From assembly GCA_037074705.1 (NCBI GenBank), contig CM073591.1:10429087-10493086 (forward strand): a DNA stretch of 64,000 nt, in the 5' to 3' direction. The notes under the pieces are model-generated. The model was not told the DNA's origin, did not search any database, and saw nothing but the letters and a program-made list of their open reading frames with translations. The stretch is from Zhengitettix transpicula (Eukaryota; Arthropoda; Insecta; Orthoptera; Tetrigidae). The position numbers were made by a program, and so were the translations under genes. Below, piece after piece: positions 12,175 to 23,620 of this stretch. Position 1 is the stretch's first letter, and every line of letters starts with the position of its first letter.

Positions 12175-13515
12175 TCGCTGAGTCGGAATATAAAAATAAT
12201 TAAACGGCTCCCTCAGTCAAAAAGTTGTGTCGTGGTTGGTCACTTAAATGAAAATTACGTTAATCAAAGTACGTGTTCGACTCCCTCCAGCTGAAACAAA
12301 AATCTTCAAGCTGCGTCGGAATATTCAGATACGTAAACGGCTCCCTCAGTCATAACTTTGTGTCGGAGGTGGTCTCCTTAATGAAAATTTCGTTAATCAA
12401 AGTTCGTATTCGACTGCGTCTAGTTGAAAAAAATATATATTCAAGCTGTGTCGGAATATAAAAAAACTTAAACGGCTCCCTCAGTCAAAAATTTAAGTCC
12501 GGGGTGGTCACTTAAATAAAAATTACGTGAAACAAAGTACGTATTCGACTCACCCTCCAGTTGAAAAAAATATATATTCAAGCTGTGTTGGAAAATAAAA
12601 ATACGTAAACGGCTCCCTCAGTCAAAAATTTGTTTTTTGGCTGGTCTCTTAAATGAAAATTTCGTTAATCAAAGTACGTATTCGACTGCGTCTAGTTGAA
12701 AAAAATATATATTCAAGCTGTGTCGGAATATAAAAAAACTTAAACGGCTCCCTCAGTCAAAAATTTAAGTCCGGGGTGGTCACTTAAATAAAAATTACGT
12801 GAAACAAAGTACGTATTCGACTCACCCTCCAGTTGAAAAAAATATATATTCAAGCTGTGTTGGAAAATAAAAATACGTAAACGGCTCCCTCAGTCAAAAA
12901 TTTGTTTTTTGGCTGGTCTCTTAAATGAAAATTTCGTTAATCAAAGTACGTATTCGACTGCGTCTAGTTGAAAAAAATATATATTCAAGCTGTGTCGGAA
13001 TATAAAAAAACTTAAACGGCTCCCTCAGTCAAAAATTTAAGTCCGGGGTGGTCACTTAAATAAAAATTACGTGAAACAAAGTACGTATTCGACTCACCCT
13101 CCAGTTGAAAAAAATATATATTCAAGCTGTGTTGGAAAATAAAAATACGTAAACGGCTCCCTCAGTCAAAAATTTGTTTTTTGGCTGGTCTCTTAAATGA
13201 AAATTTCGTTAATCAAAGTACGTATTCGACTGCGTCTAGTTGAAAAAAATATATATTCAAGCTGTGTCGGAATATAAAAAAACTTAAACGGCTCCCTCAG
13301 TCAAAAATTTAAGTCCGGGGTGGTCACTTAAATAAAAATTACGTGAAACAAAGTACGTATTCGACTCACCCTCCAGTTGAAAAAAATATATATTCAAGCT
13401 GTGTTGGAAAATAAAAATACGTAAACGGCTCCCTCAGTCAAAAATTTGTTTTTTGGCTGGTCTCTTAAATGAAAATTTCGTTAATCAAAGTACGTATTCG
13501 ACTCCCTCCATATGA
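12000..13515. repeat. 272 bp dimeric satellite built from about 136 bp monomers
   Basis: Every monomer carries AAACGGCTCCCTCAGTCA and AAAGTACGTATTCGACT. Two monomer types (TTTAAGTCCGGGGTGGTCAC and TTTGTTTTTTGGCTGGTCTC) alternate. GACTGCGTCTAGTTG recurs at 12412, 12684, 12956 and 13228, exactly 272 bp apart. The dimers are almost identical, while the monomers at the left edge (12010-12400) are diverged and interrupted by a TA run at 12120-12172. Confidence 0.96.
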
Positions 13516-13694
13516 TGTTATGCTTCCCTCGTTGTTTTGCACACTATAGTCAACACCGTTAAAATATTTACACACGGTTCCCTCAGTCAGAATAAAATGT
13601 CGCTTTCCAATAATTGTTTTAATTACTTATTCGACTGCCTATTGGTAATATCATACTTGCTCGTTGCTTTAAAAACTACTGTTATCCCGTTTAA

Positions 13695-13727
<33 letters not shown>

Positions 13728-14517
13728 TATACGATTCCTTGCCGACAATTCTCGTATCTTCCTTCAAGAGTTATGCTGACGAGGTAAACCCAAAGATAAC
13801 GCTGTTTCTTCTTTTGTAACATTATCTCTGTGACAGATCTTCATGTAACCCGCAAAGTGAGTAAAGATCTCGACATTGCGAGGCACAGGGAACGAGATCC
13901 GTGTGGAACGACGTAGACATTGTCACGGCGCCAACGGAGCCGCGGCGTCAATAAATCACGAACTCAACCTCCCCGCCACCTGTTGCTTGTATATTACTCC
14001 CTTCTCCTATTATCTCTGACCTCGATAGTTCACTCCCGGCCTGATAGCGCCGCGACTTTATTTGCCTCGAATCTTGACGAGTGACTGCAGAACGCGTGAC
14101 GTCACGCGCGTACACACACACACACACACACACACCAGCGACGAGGAACGTAGAGCAGAAGAAGATGAAATTCCTCCGCGCGTAGTTTACGGCTCCGGGG
14201 CTTGTCGTAAATGTCTTGTTCTTTTTCCGGGCGCGTGTTTACACTGACTACTGTGTGTTTGCCGCGGGATAGACTCGTAGACGTCAGCGGAACAATGGCG
14301 AACGGGAATTAAGCGCGTCTGCACACCTGCTTGCTTGCGAGTTCCCTCACGCGCGCGCGCTGCTGATTAACTCGTCGGCGCGACAAAAAAATAAAATAAA
14401 CACCTCCGGCATTTATACAAAAAACAACAACTTGGCTCCATTCATTTTCAATACGCGAGGAACCTTTTCTATTGGTAGATAAGAAAACAATGTTTTTATT
14501 AAAATATATATATATAT
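13516..14517. other. Satellite edge and microsatellites, no gene
   Basis: A decayed satellite monomer (GGTTCCCTCAGTCAG near 13577) is followed by a TA run at 13694-13732, a CA run at about 14113-14133 and a CG run near 14350. A GTGACGTCACGCGCG palindromic region lies at 14097-14110. No coding exon is seen. Confidence 0.45.
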
Positions 14518-14672
14518 CGTAGTGAATAACATCGGGAAGTGGCCGCCCCTTGTCCGCGGGCCTAAGAAGGAATTAATTAAACGTGCATGTGTGCCCGAGA
14601 GACCCCAAGAAGCCGAGGGTACGCGTCCGTTTTTTTTGCATCGTTTGGGGGGGGGGCGGAGTAAGGGTATAT
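14518..14672 (-). mobile_element. Fragment of the copy-3 type element, inverted, broken by the CT array
   Basis: Reverse-complement match to about 6425-6586: GTGAATAACATCGG, GCGGGCC, AGGAATTAATTAA, CCCAAGAAGCCGAGGGTACG and GGAGTAAGGGTATATACTC. Similarity stops where the CT-rich array starts (about 14672). At that point the intact copy has CCGCACCCGGGAGACACTGA. Confidence 0.75.
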
Positions 14673-16570
14673 ACTCTCTCTGTCTCTCTCTCTTTTTCTC
14701 TTTCACTCTGTCTCTCTCTGTCTCTCTCTCTTTATCTCTGTCACTCTGTCTCTCTCTGTCTCTCTCTCTTTTTCTCTGTCACTCTGTCTCTCTCTGTCTC
14801 TCTCTGTCTCTCTCTGTCTCTCTCTGTGTCACTCTCTGTCTCTCTCTGTATCTCTCTGTATCTCTCTGTCTCTCTCTGTCTCAATCAGTCTCCCTCTGTC
14901 TCTCTCTCTGTGTCACTCTCTGTCTCTCTCTGTGTCTGTCTGTCTCTCTCTGTCTCAATCTGCTTCTCTCTCTGTGTATCTCTCTCTCTGTCTCTTTCTG
15001 TGTCACTCTCTGTCTCTCTATATGTCCCTCTGTGTCTCTCTGTCTCAATCTGTCTCTCTCCGTCTCTCTCCGTCTCTCTCCGTCTCTCTCTGTGTCTCTC
15101 TATCTCTCTCTGTGCCCCTCTGTGTCTCTCTGTCTCAATCTGTCTCTCTGTCTCTCTCTGTGTCTCTTTGTCTCTCTCTGTCTCTCTCTCTGTGTCACTC
15201 TCTGTCTCTCTCTGTCTCTTTCTGTGTCACTCTCTGCCTCTCTCTGTGTCTCTCTGTCTCTCTCTGTCTCAATCTGTCTCTCTCTGTCTCTCTCTGTCTC
15301 TCTCTGTGTCTCTCTGTCTCTCTCTGTCTCAATCTGTTTCTCTCTGTGTATCTCTCTGTCTCTCTCTCTGTGTCACTCTCTGTCTCTCTCTGTCTCAATC
15401 TGTCTCTCTCTGTGTATCTCTCTCTCTCTTTCTGTGTCACTCTCTGCCTCTCTCTGTGTCTCTCTGTGTCTCTCTGGCTCTCTCTGTGTCCCTCTCTGTC
15501 TCTCTCTGTCTCAATCTGTCTCTCTCTGTCTCTCTCTGTCTCAATCTGTCTCTCTCTGTGTATCTCTCTCTCTCTCTTTCTGTGTCACTCTCTGCCTCTC
15601 TCTGTGTCTCTCTGTGTCTCTCTGGCTCTCTCTGTGTATCTCTCTGTCTCTCTCTCTCTGTGTCACTCTCTGTCTCTCTCTGTGTCTCTCTGTCTCTCTC
15701 TGTCTCAATCTGTCTCTCTCTGTCTCTCTCTGTCTCTCTCTGTGTCACTCTCTGTCTCTCTCTGTCTCTTTCTGTGTCACTCTCTGCCTCTCTCTGTGTC
15801 TCTCTGTCTCTCTCTGTGTCCCTCTGTGTCTCTCTGTCTCTCTCTGTCTCAATCTGTCTCTCTCTGTCTCTCTCTGTCTCTCTCTGTGTCTCTCTGTCTC
15901 TCTCTGTCTCAATCTGTTTCTCTCTGTGTATCTCTCTGTCTCTCTCTCTGTGTCACTCTCTGTCTCTCTCTGTCTCAATCTGTCTCTCTCTGTGTATCTC
16001 TCTCTCTCTTTCTGTGTCACTCTCTGCCTCTCTCTGTGTCTCTCTGTGTCTCTCTGGCTCTCTCTGTGTCCCTCTCTGTCTCTCTCTGTCTCAATCTGTC
16101 TCTCTCTGTCTCTCTCTGTGTCTCTCTGTCTCTCTCTGTCTCAATCTGTTTCTCTCTCTGTATCTCTCTGTCTCTCTCTCTCTGTGTCACTCTCTGTCTC
16201 TCTCTGTCTCTCTCTGTCTCAATCTGTCTCTCTCTGTGTATCTCTCTCTCTGTCTCTTTCTGTGTCACTCTCTGCCTCTCTCTGTGTCTCTCTGTGTCTC
16301 TCTCTGTGTCCCTCTGTGTCTCTCAGTCTCTCTCTGTCTCAATCTGTCTCTCTCTGTGTCTCTCTGTCTCTCTCTGTGTATCTCTCTGTCTCTCTCTCTC
16401 TGTGTCACTCTCTGTCTCTCTCTGTGTCTCTCTGTCTCTCTCTGTCTCAATCTGTCTCTCTCTGTCTCAATCTGTTTTTCTCTGTGTATTTCTCTGTCTC
16501 TCTCGGTCTCTCTCTGTGTCTCTCTGTCTCTCTCTGTCTCTCTCTGTATCTCTCTCTGTCTCTCTCTCTA
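14672..16570. repeat. 1.9 kb CT/TG-rich simple-sequence array with long-range duplication
   Basis: Almost entirely TCTCTCTG-type units, with spacer words TCTCAATCTG, TCTGTGTATCTC and TCTGTGTCACTC. The block around 15195-15440 recurs at 15745-16020 with about a 30 bp insertion, so larger blocks have been copied as well as single units. No stop codon fits the words in any forward frame, so all three frames are open for over 1.7 kb. That is not evidence of coding. Confidence 0.97.
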
Positions 16571-17429
16571 GCGAATTTGCTGCTTTTGAGCGGCCTGGTG
16601 TCGACTCCTCCTCCTCCACGGGTTTCTATTTTAAGCTTTCAATCCCCCCCGACGCAGTTTTTTAACCGGATTTACGACTTGCCGTCATATTAAAGTGAAA
16701 TATACAGTTAGTGATGCAGATTGAGGGAGAGTGCCCGGGATTTCGCCTGAATAAATGGGCTTCCGTGATTTCATCGCCGTTAACATTTAATTTCTGGAGT
16801 CCATTTTTTACGAGGCGCGCGGAGGTTGTGCAATCCTATTACCTCGTGATTTTTATTTTGTTTTGCCCTGTCCCGAGAATAAAACACAAGCACAAATATT
16901 ACAGGGAGGATTGTGGTTATGGTTTACGTTATCCTGCTGAAGCGGTCGTTTCGTACCCCTTTGGTTTATGGGAACCGTCCACAGGCGAGCTAAATCGGTA
17001 CATTTAAAGTTACATCCTTTACAAATTCACACGTTTAAAAATTTTAATATTTAGCTCTTGAAGACAGGAAGGGGTTTGGCAGTCTCTGGGGGGTTTCCGG
17101 TATCAAAATAAAAATTACGACGTTTCGACGTCCAACTTCCGGGTCCTCAGGTAACACCGTCCACGAGTATGACAAGCGAATATTGTCGAAAAGCATGTCG
17201 ATGTTGTCGGATGAACTGTCCGTGGCGTTTCCGTGTCAATGTGCGCTTGAAAAACGCCAGAAACTGTGCACAGGGCCTAATCAAAACGCCAGTGTGGAGA
17301 CAGGACGTGCTCGAGTCTCACAAGAAGAAGGAGATGAAAAACTTGTTGCGCTGTGTATGAGAACAAGAATACGAGGCGTTGTAGCGACATTAATATATAT
17401 TGTAATATCCCCCTTTGTGATGAATAAGA
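16571..17429. other. Unassigned sequence, no gene recognised
   Basis: Short ORFs only. An imperfect hammerhead-like string lies on the minus strand near 17116-17152 (see findings). Otherwise there is nothing identifiable. Confidence 0.4.
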
Positions 17430-17760
17430 AAGGTTGCCAATTCAGACCAAAAAAAATGTGTTAATATAAATACCACACATCAACGTTTCTGGGATCTATG
17501 TCCGTCTCCTCTCGTAGTGCGGTTGTGTCGCTCTAGGCTATTCTTCGCACCTCACGAAAGCAACAAGGGTCCCAGTATAATATAAATGCTACACAACAAC
17601 GTTTCTGGGATCCTTGTACCTCTCGTAGTGCGGTTGTGACGCTCTAGGCTTTCTTCGTACCTGACGAAAGGAACAAGGGTCCCAGAAACGTCGTGTGGAA
17701 CTTATATTACCCCCTTTTTTGGTGAATTGGCTGTCTTTCTCATTCATTATTTTCAATCAG
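17430..17760. mobile_element. Foldback (palindromic) MITE-like element, copy 1
   Basis: It contains AACGTTTCTGGGATC...GTGCGGTTGTGTCGCTCTAGGC...GAAAGCAACAAGGGTCCCAG and ends CTCATTCATTATTTTCAATC. The same phrases, in both orientations, make up the copies at 30950-31250, 32690-32990 and 36945-37235. Sequences read TTGATTGAAAATAATGAAT at one end and its complement at the other, so the copies can fold back. No ORF. Confidence 0.7.
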
Positions 17761-17954
17761 ACGTAAATTTTTTATTTTAACCCCGTTTGGAGATGAGAAT
17801 TATTTCTCATTGGTCAAATATTTAAGATTACAGAAAATATTATTATTTTGGTTATTTTCTTACGATGTTGAATGAAATTATCTGGCACGAAAAATTAAAT
17901 ATGGGTCCAGAGATTGTCCACAGGCATGCGCAGAGCTACTCTGGCAGGGGTTAT

Positions 17955-18485
17955 TTTTCTAGGGTAACAGGCTACATGAGGGTAATCCACATGGTGGCAA
18001 CTCCCCTTTAATAGCATAGGCAGGGATTTGAAAGGGGGGATGCGGAAGGGTAGAGGAAGGTAGCCAAGGGTTATCTAGGGGCCCCCGGGCTATATTTTAA
18101 GGATCCTACCCGGCATTCGCCTATAGAAATGCAGGGAAAACCTTAGAAAAACCTGCATCGGGTAGGTCGGGCATTGGGTACTTGTCCCACGGTCTTCCCT
18201 GGATGGCGGGAGAGGAGTTTGCTGTGTGGACGCAGCATTCCCTTCTTCGTGCCTCGACCAGTTTATGAGGCAGTTGGCCGACTGTTCCAATGAGAACAGA
18301 GAACCCTTACCGTATGCCCATGGTCTGTGACCCCGGAACGTACACCTCTCAGAACAGGCCTCGACTTGTGGGAACCTTAGTTCAAAAACGGAGAGAGGAG
18401 GAGGCATCCCCAAAGGTAGCCCCTTCCTCTCTCTCCTACAAGGTTCTGCCTGCGAGAGCATAGCCCTCGCAGACAGCTTCGGCAG
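17955..18485 (-). mobile_element. A-tailed retroposon (SINE-like), copy 1
   Basis: It starts on the plus strand with TTTTTCTAGGGTAACAGGC, the complement of the tailed 3' end. It contains GGATCCTACCCGGCATTCGC, GGTACTTGTCCCACG, TGTTCCAATGAGAACAG and TACAAGGTTCTGCC. At least seven more copies occur in the window. In plus-oriented copies the 3' end is TGTAGCCTGTTGCCCTAAAA. 5' ends vary, as expected for reverse-transcribed copies. I see no convincing tRNA, 7SL or 5S head, so the class is unproven. Confidence 0.75.
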
Positions 18486-19100
18486 GAGTTTCGTTACTCA
18501 CAGTATTGAATAATATCAAGTGCTGTATCGTATTAAAGAAAAATCAAGAAAATAAAATCAGAAAAATGGCTGACAGACGTCGTGACGTCACACGTTTAAG
18601 GAAAACCACCGTGGTGGAAGCTCGCGACCTGCAAGACCTGGACGATCTTCCACCCCCCCCCCCCCTCTACACAGAAGTTAATCGATAACAACCGCCCCTT
18701 CGTCCAGCAGTCTTTGGCGTGTTCGAATCCTCGAGGACCTGTGACGTGGTTCTGAAAGCGGTCTCATTAAAGCGCCGAAGGTAAGCCCCCCCCCTCCCTG
18801 ATTTATCTTCGCTCCCCTTGTGGACGGAGGCCGCCGTCGTTGCTAGACGCGAGGCGAAGCACCGTCGAGGGTTAATGAGACACGCAGGACGCACGGAGTA
18901 GGGCCTCGACGCCGCGAGCGAGAACTTGTTTAATGATTGCCGCTGCCCACCGACGTGTCGCAGACCCTTCTCCCCCTCCCTCCACCCCCCACCCACACAC
19001 CCACAAAGAGAACGAGAACCGTCGCCCTGCTACGACGATATTAATTTGTGACGTCACGAATCGTTGCTTATTTGCTTGCGACACTCGGCCTCAGGTCTAC
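18486..19100. other. Unassigned sequence with poly-C tracts
   Basis: No gene is seen. GTTCGAATCC at about 18720 resembles a pol III B box, but no matching A box was found. Poly-C runs lie near 18651-18663 and 18787-18793. Confidence 0.35.
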
Positions 19101-19214
19101 CGTAGTAAAAGCTCCAACTGTCGTCGCTCAACGTTTCAGGATTTTAGTTCGGTAGAAGAAAAAGGATCGGGCGTACCTCAAGGATCGGTTCTCGGTCCAA
19201 CTCTCTTCATTTGA
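19101..19214 (+). pseudogene. Non-LTR retrotransposon reverse-transcriptase fragment
   Basis: The frame reads [20 protein letters not shown] followed by FI and then a stop. [13 protein letters not shown] is the hallmark block of non-LTR reverse transcriptases, just before the catalytic YADD region. Only about 37 codons remain and the element is truncated on both sides. It lies directly before a TA array and the element at 19269. Confidence 0.7.
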
Positions 19215-19268
19215 GTATTAATACTTTTCTCAATACTTCACTATACTATATATATATATATATATATA

Positions 19269-20000
19269 TGAACAAACAAATCTTTAATTAAAGGAAATTA
19301 TTACCTCAGGGTCACCACTGGGTTTGACAGGAAGAACAAATACAATGAACTAAAACATTAACAACCCAAACTCATTGAAGTTAAGGGAACACAATATTAA
19401 ATACTAAGAGTAAAAGAAATCTGACTCTACCCTTTAATTATCGTATACAGTCATTGATAATTGTTGTGTACTCACGACAGTGCTGCTGGTATCAGTTCGG
19501 ACTCTTGAAGTCAACAACCACTAAACAGGCCATTCATTACTCACTGATTCTACACACACTGTAGTTGCCCTCGTGTCTCTGCCATCCTGGAACCTGGATC
19601 TTCTCACCCTCAGTCAGCCCTCGGACGTGGATCTCCTCAAAGTCTTTCTATGCAGTCTATGCAGTTTGTGAAGCTAAACTTCTGCGATGTTATGAGTCTC
19701 TCCGTCACAACTGTTTACGTGTGTTATATGTAAACTATTATATCTCTGGCAGTTGGACTTCCTGGATAGCCCTAGTCATAATTCTGGATCCTCAGACTTT
19801 TACTGTTTCTATCTCTCTACGTGGAGCGAACTGCCATGTCCCAGTTCTCGACGCAGACTGAGTTCTCTAGGCGCGCGGTCTCCAGTCTCACATTGTTAAC
19901 AAAGAAAGACCCGCCTTGATTGTCGTCTTTCAGCACCCGTACCGCCAACAATTAAATTATATTAAAAACAATTAATAGCCTGTTTAATTGGTATTACAAT
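19269..20000 (+). mobile_element. TTGTAATAA/TTACAA-ended element, copy 4
   Basis: From CCTCAGGGTCACCACTGGG (19302) to GTTTAATTGGTATTACAATA (about 20000) it matches the copy at 28491-29149 almost base for base, with small deletions. The left boundary is a TA array at 19242-19268. Short ORFs inside are shared by the two copies but look non-coding. Confidence 0.75.
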
Positions 20001-20010
20001 ATATATATAC

Positions 20011-21016
20011 ATTATAATAATTTACAAATGAAAGACAATTAAATCACCATGTTGAAGTGCAATTTGTGGTAATTTCTTGAAGACATTAAAGCGAACTGCA
20101 CGTTGGAGAAAACAATTTGTATAGTAATTGAGTGTCCAATGATATGAAAAGTTAAACAAGCAATTAAAATTTATTACGAACAATCAATTAAATTTACAAA
20201 AGTTAACAAGGAAAATAATTTAAATAACATTACAAATTAATATTTTACAATATAAAAAAACATGACTAATTCTCAGGGTCGATTAATGTGCCTTTAATAG
20301 ATAAATACTCGTCAAAAAATCAAATTTTATGAAGCTACCAAAGGGATTAATTCATCAATAGATTATTACAATGCAAAATATGAGACATGAAATATAAAAT
20401 ATGAAGGAAATCTGGCGATGATGTCATTTACTTAGGGGTTTACAGGTAATAATTTTGTGACCTTTTACCTTAATGTTTCTGGTACTCCAGGACATTGGCT
20501 CGTGCACACACACACACACACACACACACTTTATATACAGGCCATTTTTATCCACCGACTCTAATCAACATAGTGATTTGCTATGCTTGGTTCACTGTTC
20601 CTTATTAACACGGTCCACAGTTTGTTAACTGCTGGATGCAGTTGCCTCGGCTGCCAAAAAAAGACTTGAAGAAAGTGGTTTAATTATGAGAATATAATAA
20701 TTTAGACTCAGAACTGTAAATAGTTATCGTTGGATCGACGTAGTTACCTGCTCACAGACTGCAACCTGTAATGTTTCAGCTGTTGTGTTACCTGTAGCCA
20801 GACACTTCCTGGATTTTCATCCTTCCTCGTCTGTCCACTGCCTTACACTCTCCAGGACACTCTGGAGCACACTGTCGCGTCTAGGGAACCAACTTATACA
20901 ATACCAGCAAGCATTGCATTCTTGCCACATTCTTGTGTACGACTTGTGTGTTGCTATGCCGCCGACAATGCGAGTCCAAATTCTGTTCCTTAATTAATTA
21001 TATCATTTTAATTACT

Positions 21017-21020
<4 letters not shown>
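20011..21020 (+). mobile_element. TTGTAATAA/TTACAA-ended element, copy 5
   Basis: It starts TTATAATAATTTACAAATGA and ends AATTACTACAA before a 38 bp TA array. It is homologous to 5076-5993 over its length (AATGAAAGACAATTAAAT, GCATTGCATTCTTGCCAC, GACAATGCGAGTCCAAATT). An internal CA run at 20505-20530 precedes the conserved CACTTTATA. It is separated from the previous element only by a short TA run. Confidence 0.78.
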
Positions 21021-21056
<36 letters not shown>

Positions 21057-21060
<4 letters not shown>

Positions 21061-22107
21061 AATAAACAAACGTGGGACAAAATAAAATAAAAATTATATT
21101 TCTTTAACAAACAAACAATTTATTTCTCATAACTTTTACAATTACACAGAAAAAAACATATCTCTTTTTCTCCTGGGTCTTTATGGGTTTGATAACGGAC
21201 AGAAGACTTAAATAATTAAAGAACCCAACATTTATCTTTAAATTAAACAGAAGTATTTAATCGTCTAGACATCGACGAACTTATTAACGAACTTATTCTA
21301 CCAGATTGATTCTAAATTTAAAAAAGTTTATTTTATTAACAAAAAGAATAGAACGATATTTGACTGTATCCTTTAATTACGTTTACACATGTTAATACCA
21401 TAAAATTTCAACTCACGATTACTCAGGAACATTTGGCTCGTTCATTACACACACACTTTATATACAACACTGACTAACACATATTATTGGTTCGACGATC
21501 GCTGATTCTCCATACTCGGTGAAGGACATCCCACTTGCTCGTGGATGCTGTGTCCTGGTCTCCTACCATCGAAAACAGTGGTCAAATTTTGATATTACAA
21601 CAGATTGAACTTCTGCATATTAAAATGTTTATAGTTGACATCAATTTTCTATTTCTCTCGCAGGCTGCATTCTTTCTCCATACTGGATGCTCACAGCTCC
21701 TCCCCCTCCGCTCTGACACTCCACTCTGACTAACTCGAACTCCTCGACTCACTCCATTTATATATGACCGCCCCTTCTTTCTTCTGCTCTGTTCCAAGAC
21801 CACGTCGCAATTGCATTGACAGTTTCTCCATTACTCCGAGATTTACAGTCTGCAGCTGCTGCTCCCCCAGCTGGTAAAATATCTTGTCGTTCCGTCTTGT
21901 CACATAGAGACAGGACCCGTAATTACTTTGCACTTGCATCCTCACCCCCACATGTGCGCTGTTCCAAAATTCTTCAGCCGCTCTGCTCCCAAGTCAACAA
22001 GTTAATGGTCAAGCCCATTAACCAGACACAATGCCTTTCCTAAACCGATACATCTTGCGACCGGCCACCCGCGCGTGTCCCAAAACAATGCATTCCCTCA
22101 ATGCATT

Positions 22108-22111
<4 letters not shown>
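21057..22111 (+). mobile_element. TTGTAATAA/TTACAA-ended element, copy 6
   Basis: It starts TTGTAATAAACAAACGTGGG and ends TGCATTACAATATA, between TA arrays. It shares GGGTTTGATAACGGACAGAA and CTTGTCACATAGAGACAGGA-type phrases with 53862-55433. It is the third element of the family in a head-to-tail row. Confidence 0.75.

Positions 22112-22165
<54 letters not shown>
22111..22165. repeat. (TA)n microsatellite
   Basis: About 27 TA units, ending in AGTAATAAACAAAATT. That resembles the start of yet another element of the same family, which fades before 22365. Confidence 0.95.
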
Positions 22166-22168
<3 letters not shown>

Positions 22169-22364
22169 ATAAACAAAATTTAATTAATTAATATTTACCC
22201 CTATAATGGTTCCAAATTGTTGTACACCTGAATATTAAAGGGAAATATATCTCGGGGGGGGGACACGGAAAAGTATAGAACTTTATATAATAGAAGCCAA
22301 AACCAAACAAACAACCTTGGATCCTCAACATTGGTCCCACATTGAGCACCCTTCTTCCTGCATC

Positions 22365-22556
22365 AGGTATGTCGGGCATTGGGTACTTGTCCCACGTCCT
22401 TCCCTGGATGGCGGGAGAGGGGGTTTGCTGTGGGGACGCAGCTTTCCGTTCTCCGTAGCTCTACCAGTTTAGGAGGGCAGCTGGTCGACTGTTCCAATGG
22501 GAACAGAGAATAACTCTTACCGTATGCCCCAAGGTCTCTGACCCCGGAACATTTTT
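22365..22556 (-). mobile_element. A-tailed retroposon, truncated copy
   Basis: It matches the middle of the family: TCGGGCATTGGGTACTTGTC, CTGTTCCAATGGGAACAGAG, TACCGTATGCCCCAAGG, CCCCGGAACAT. It lacks the tailed end seen in full copies and stops at a T-run near 22553. Confidence 0.7.
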
Positions 22557-23620
22557 TTCTTTGCCTTTTTTAACTGTTTCTTCCTCTTATGTCTCTCAAC
22601 TGCATGACAATGGAACACCCGAAGAATCTAAGTAATAAAATATCAGCCCCGTGTGTGCAGACAGCAAAATGCGTGTATTTGCGGCCGTCCTCAATAGTTT
22701 TTCTAAAACCAGATCGTGCGTTGGAAAGAGAATTAAATTCTCCACGACCTTTACTCCGTGACTAATGACGTCACTGGCGGCCATTTTGTAGATATCAGCA
22801 GTGGAAATACGACAAGCTGCATTCTCTTAGTAAATGTCGCAACTTTGACGCAGGATTTCTCCCACTTCCTTGGACCTAATTCCGTCCTCGAGTCCACCAC
22901 GACATGCAGAATTTCATCCTCTTCAATTCATCACTGAACATTATTTTCTCTACAATGCTTCATTCTTTTGTTATTAGCGAAAAACTGAAAAGAGGTGCAA
23001 AATTTTGTGGTTTTTAGGCGGTGTTTTTTCGAATTGGAAAACTTGAGGGTAAATAAGTAAAATACCCTCCTTTATTTGTGACGTAGCTACTTAAACGATG
23101 TGGCAACGTTCGTCTTCATTGAGTGGCACTCGGCAAGATGGCGGATGAGTGAGTGTCGATAGTTTGGCACAATACGAGCCGCTAATTACGCCCTCACGTC
23201 CGTGTCAGTTTCGCTCTCACTGGAGGCTTGTAATGGAATCGCGCACGTAATTGGACCACTGAGGACGCAGCTTTGAGGAGTTGTTGCCAAGTCTTCGTGA
23301 GTGCCCGAGGCTGTTCTCCCTCTGCCGCCATTGTCTCTCCTATTAACATTACCGTTCCGCGAGCAGCTTACAAGGGTCCATTTCCGTGAGCTTCTGAAAG
23401 CGGTCAGGAGGTTACGGAAAGCGGAGTGACGTCACACTCACGATCCCAAAAGGTAGCGAGCGTGGCTCTGGCTTTTACCCTCCCCCCGCCCCCCCAAAAA
23501 TGATTTTTTTCCTCATTTAAACAATACTTCGTTTGCACTTATCATCAATATTCGCCGGACGGAAAAGGGAAACTCCACTTTAATCTATAATAACAGTTCC
23601 GTCACCGAATATTTTCATAT
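22557..23620. other. Unassigned sequence, weak repeat near 22650-22800
   Basis: AATTAAATTCTCCACGACC and GGCGGCCATTTTGTAGA at 22730-22795 resemble 33458-33512 (TTAAATTCTCCACAACTTTC, GCGGCCATTGTGGAGA). This suggests a shared old repeat. A GTGACGTCACAC palindrome lies at 23427. No gene is seen. Confidence 0.4.

Noticed and set aside
15195..16450. Minus-strand Arg/Glu-rich ORFs
   Set aside because: Reverse reading of the same simple array, with no unique sequence.
14522..16693. 723-codon ORF (and two other long forward frames), Ser/Leu/Cys-rich
   Set aside because: All three frames are open because the CT/TG words contain no stop. The peptide is a direct reading of the simple repeat.
18090..18461. 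123-codon minus ORF
   Set aside because: Lies wholly inside the A-tailed retroposon and is disrupted in the other copies.
18715..18735. tRNA gene from a GTTCGAATCC string
   Set aside because: B-box-like only. No A box at the proper distance and no cloverleaf.
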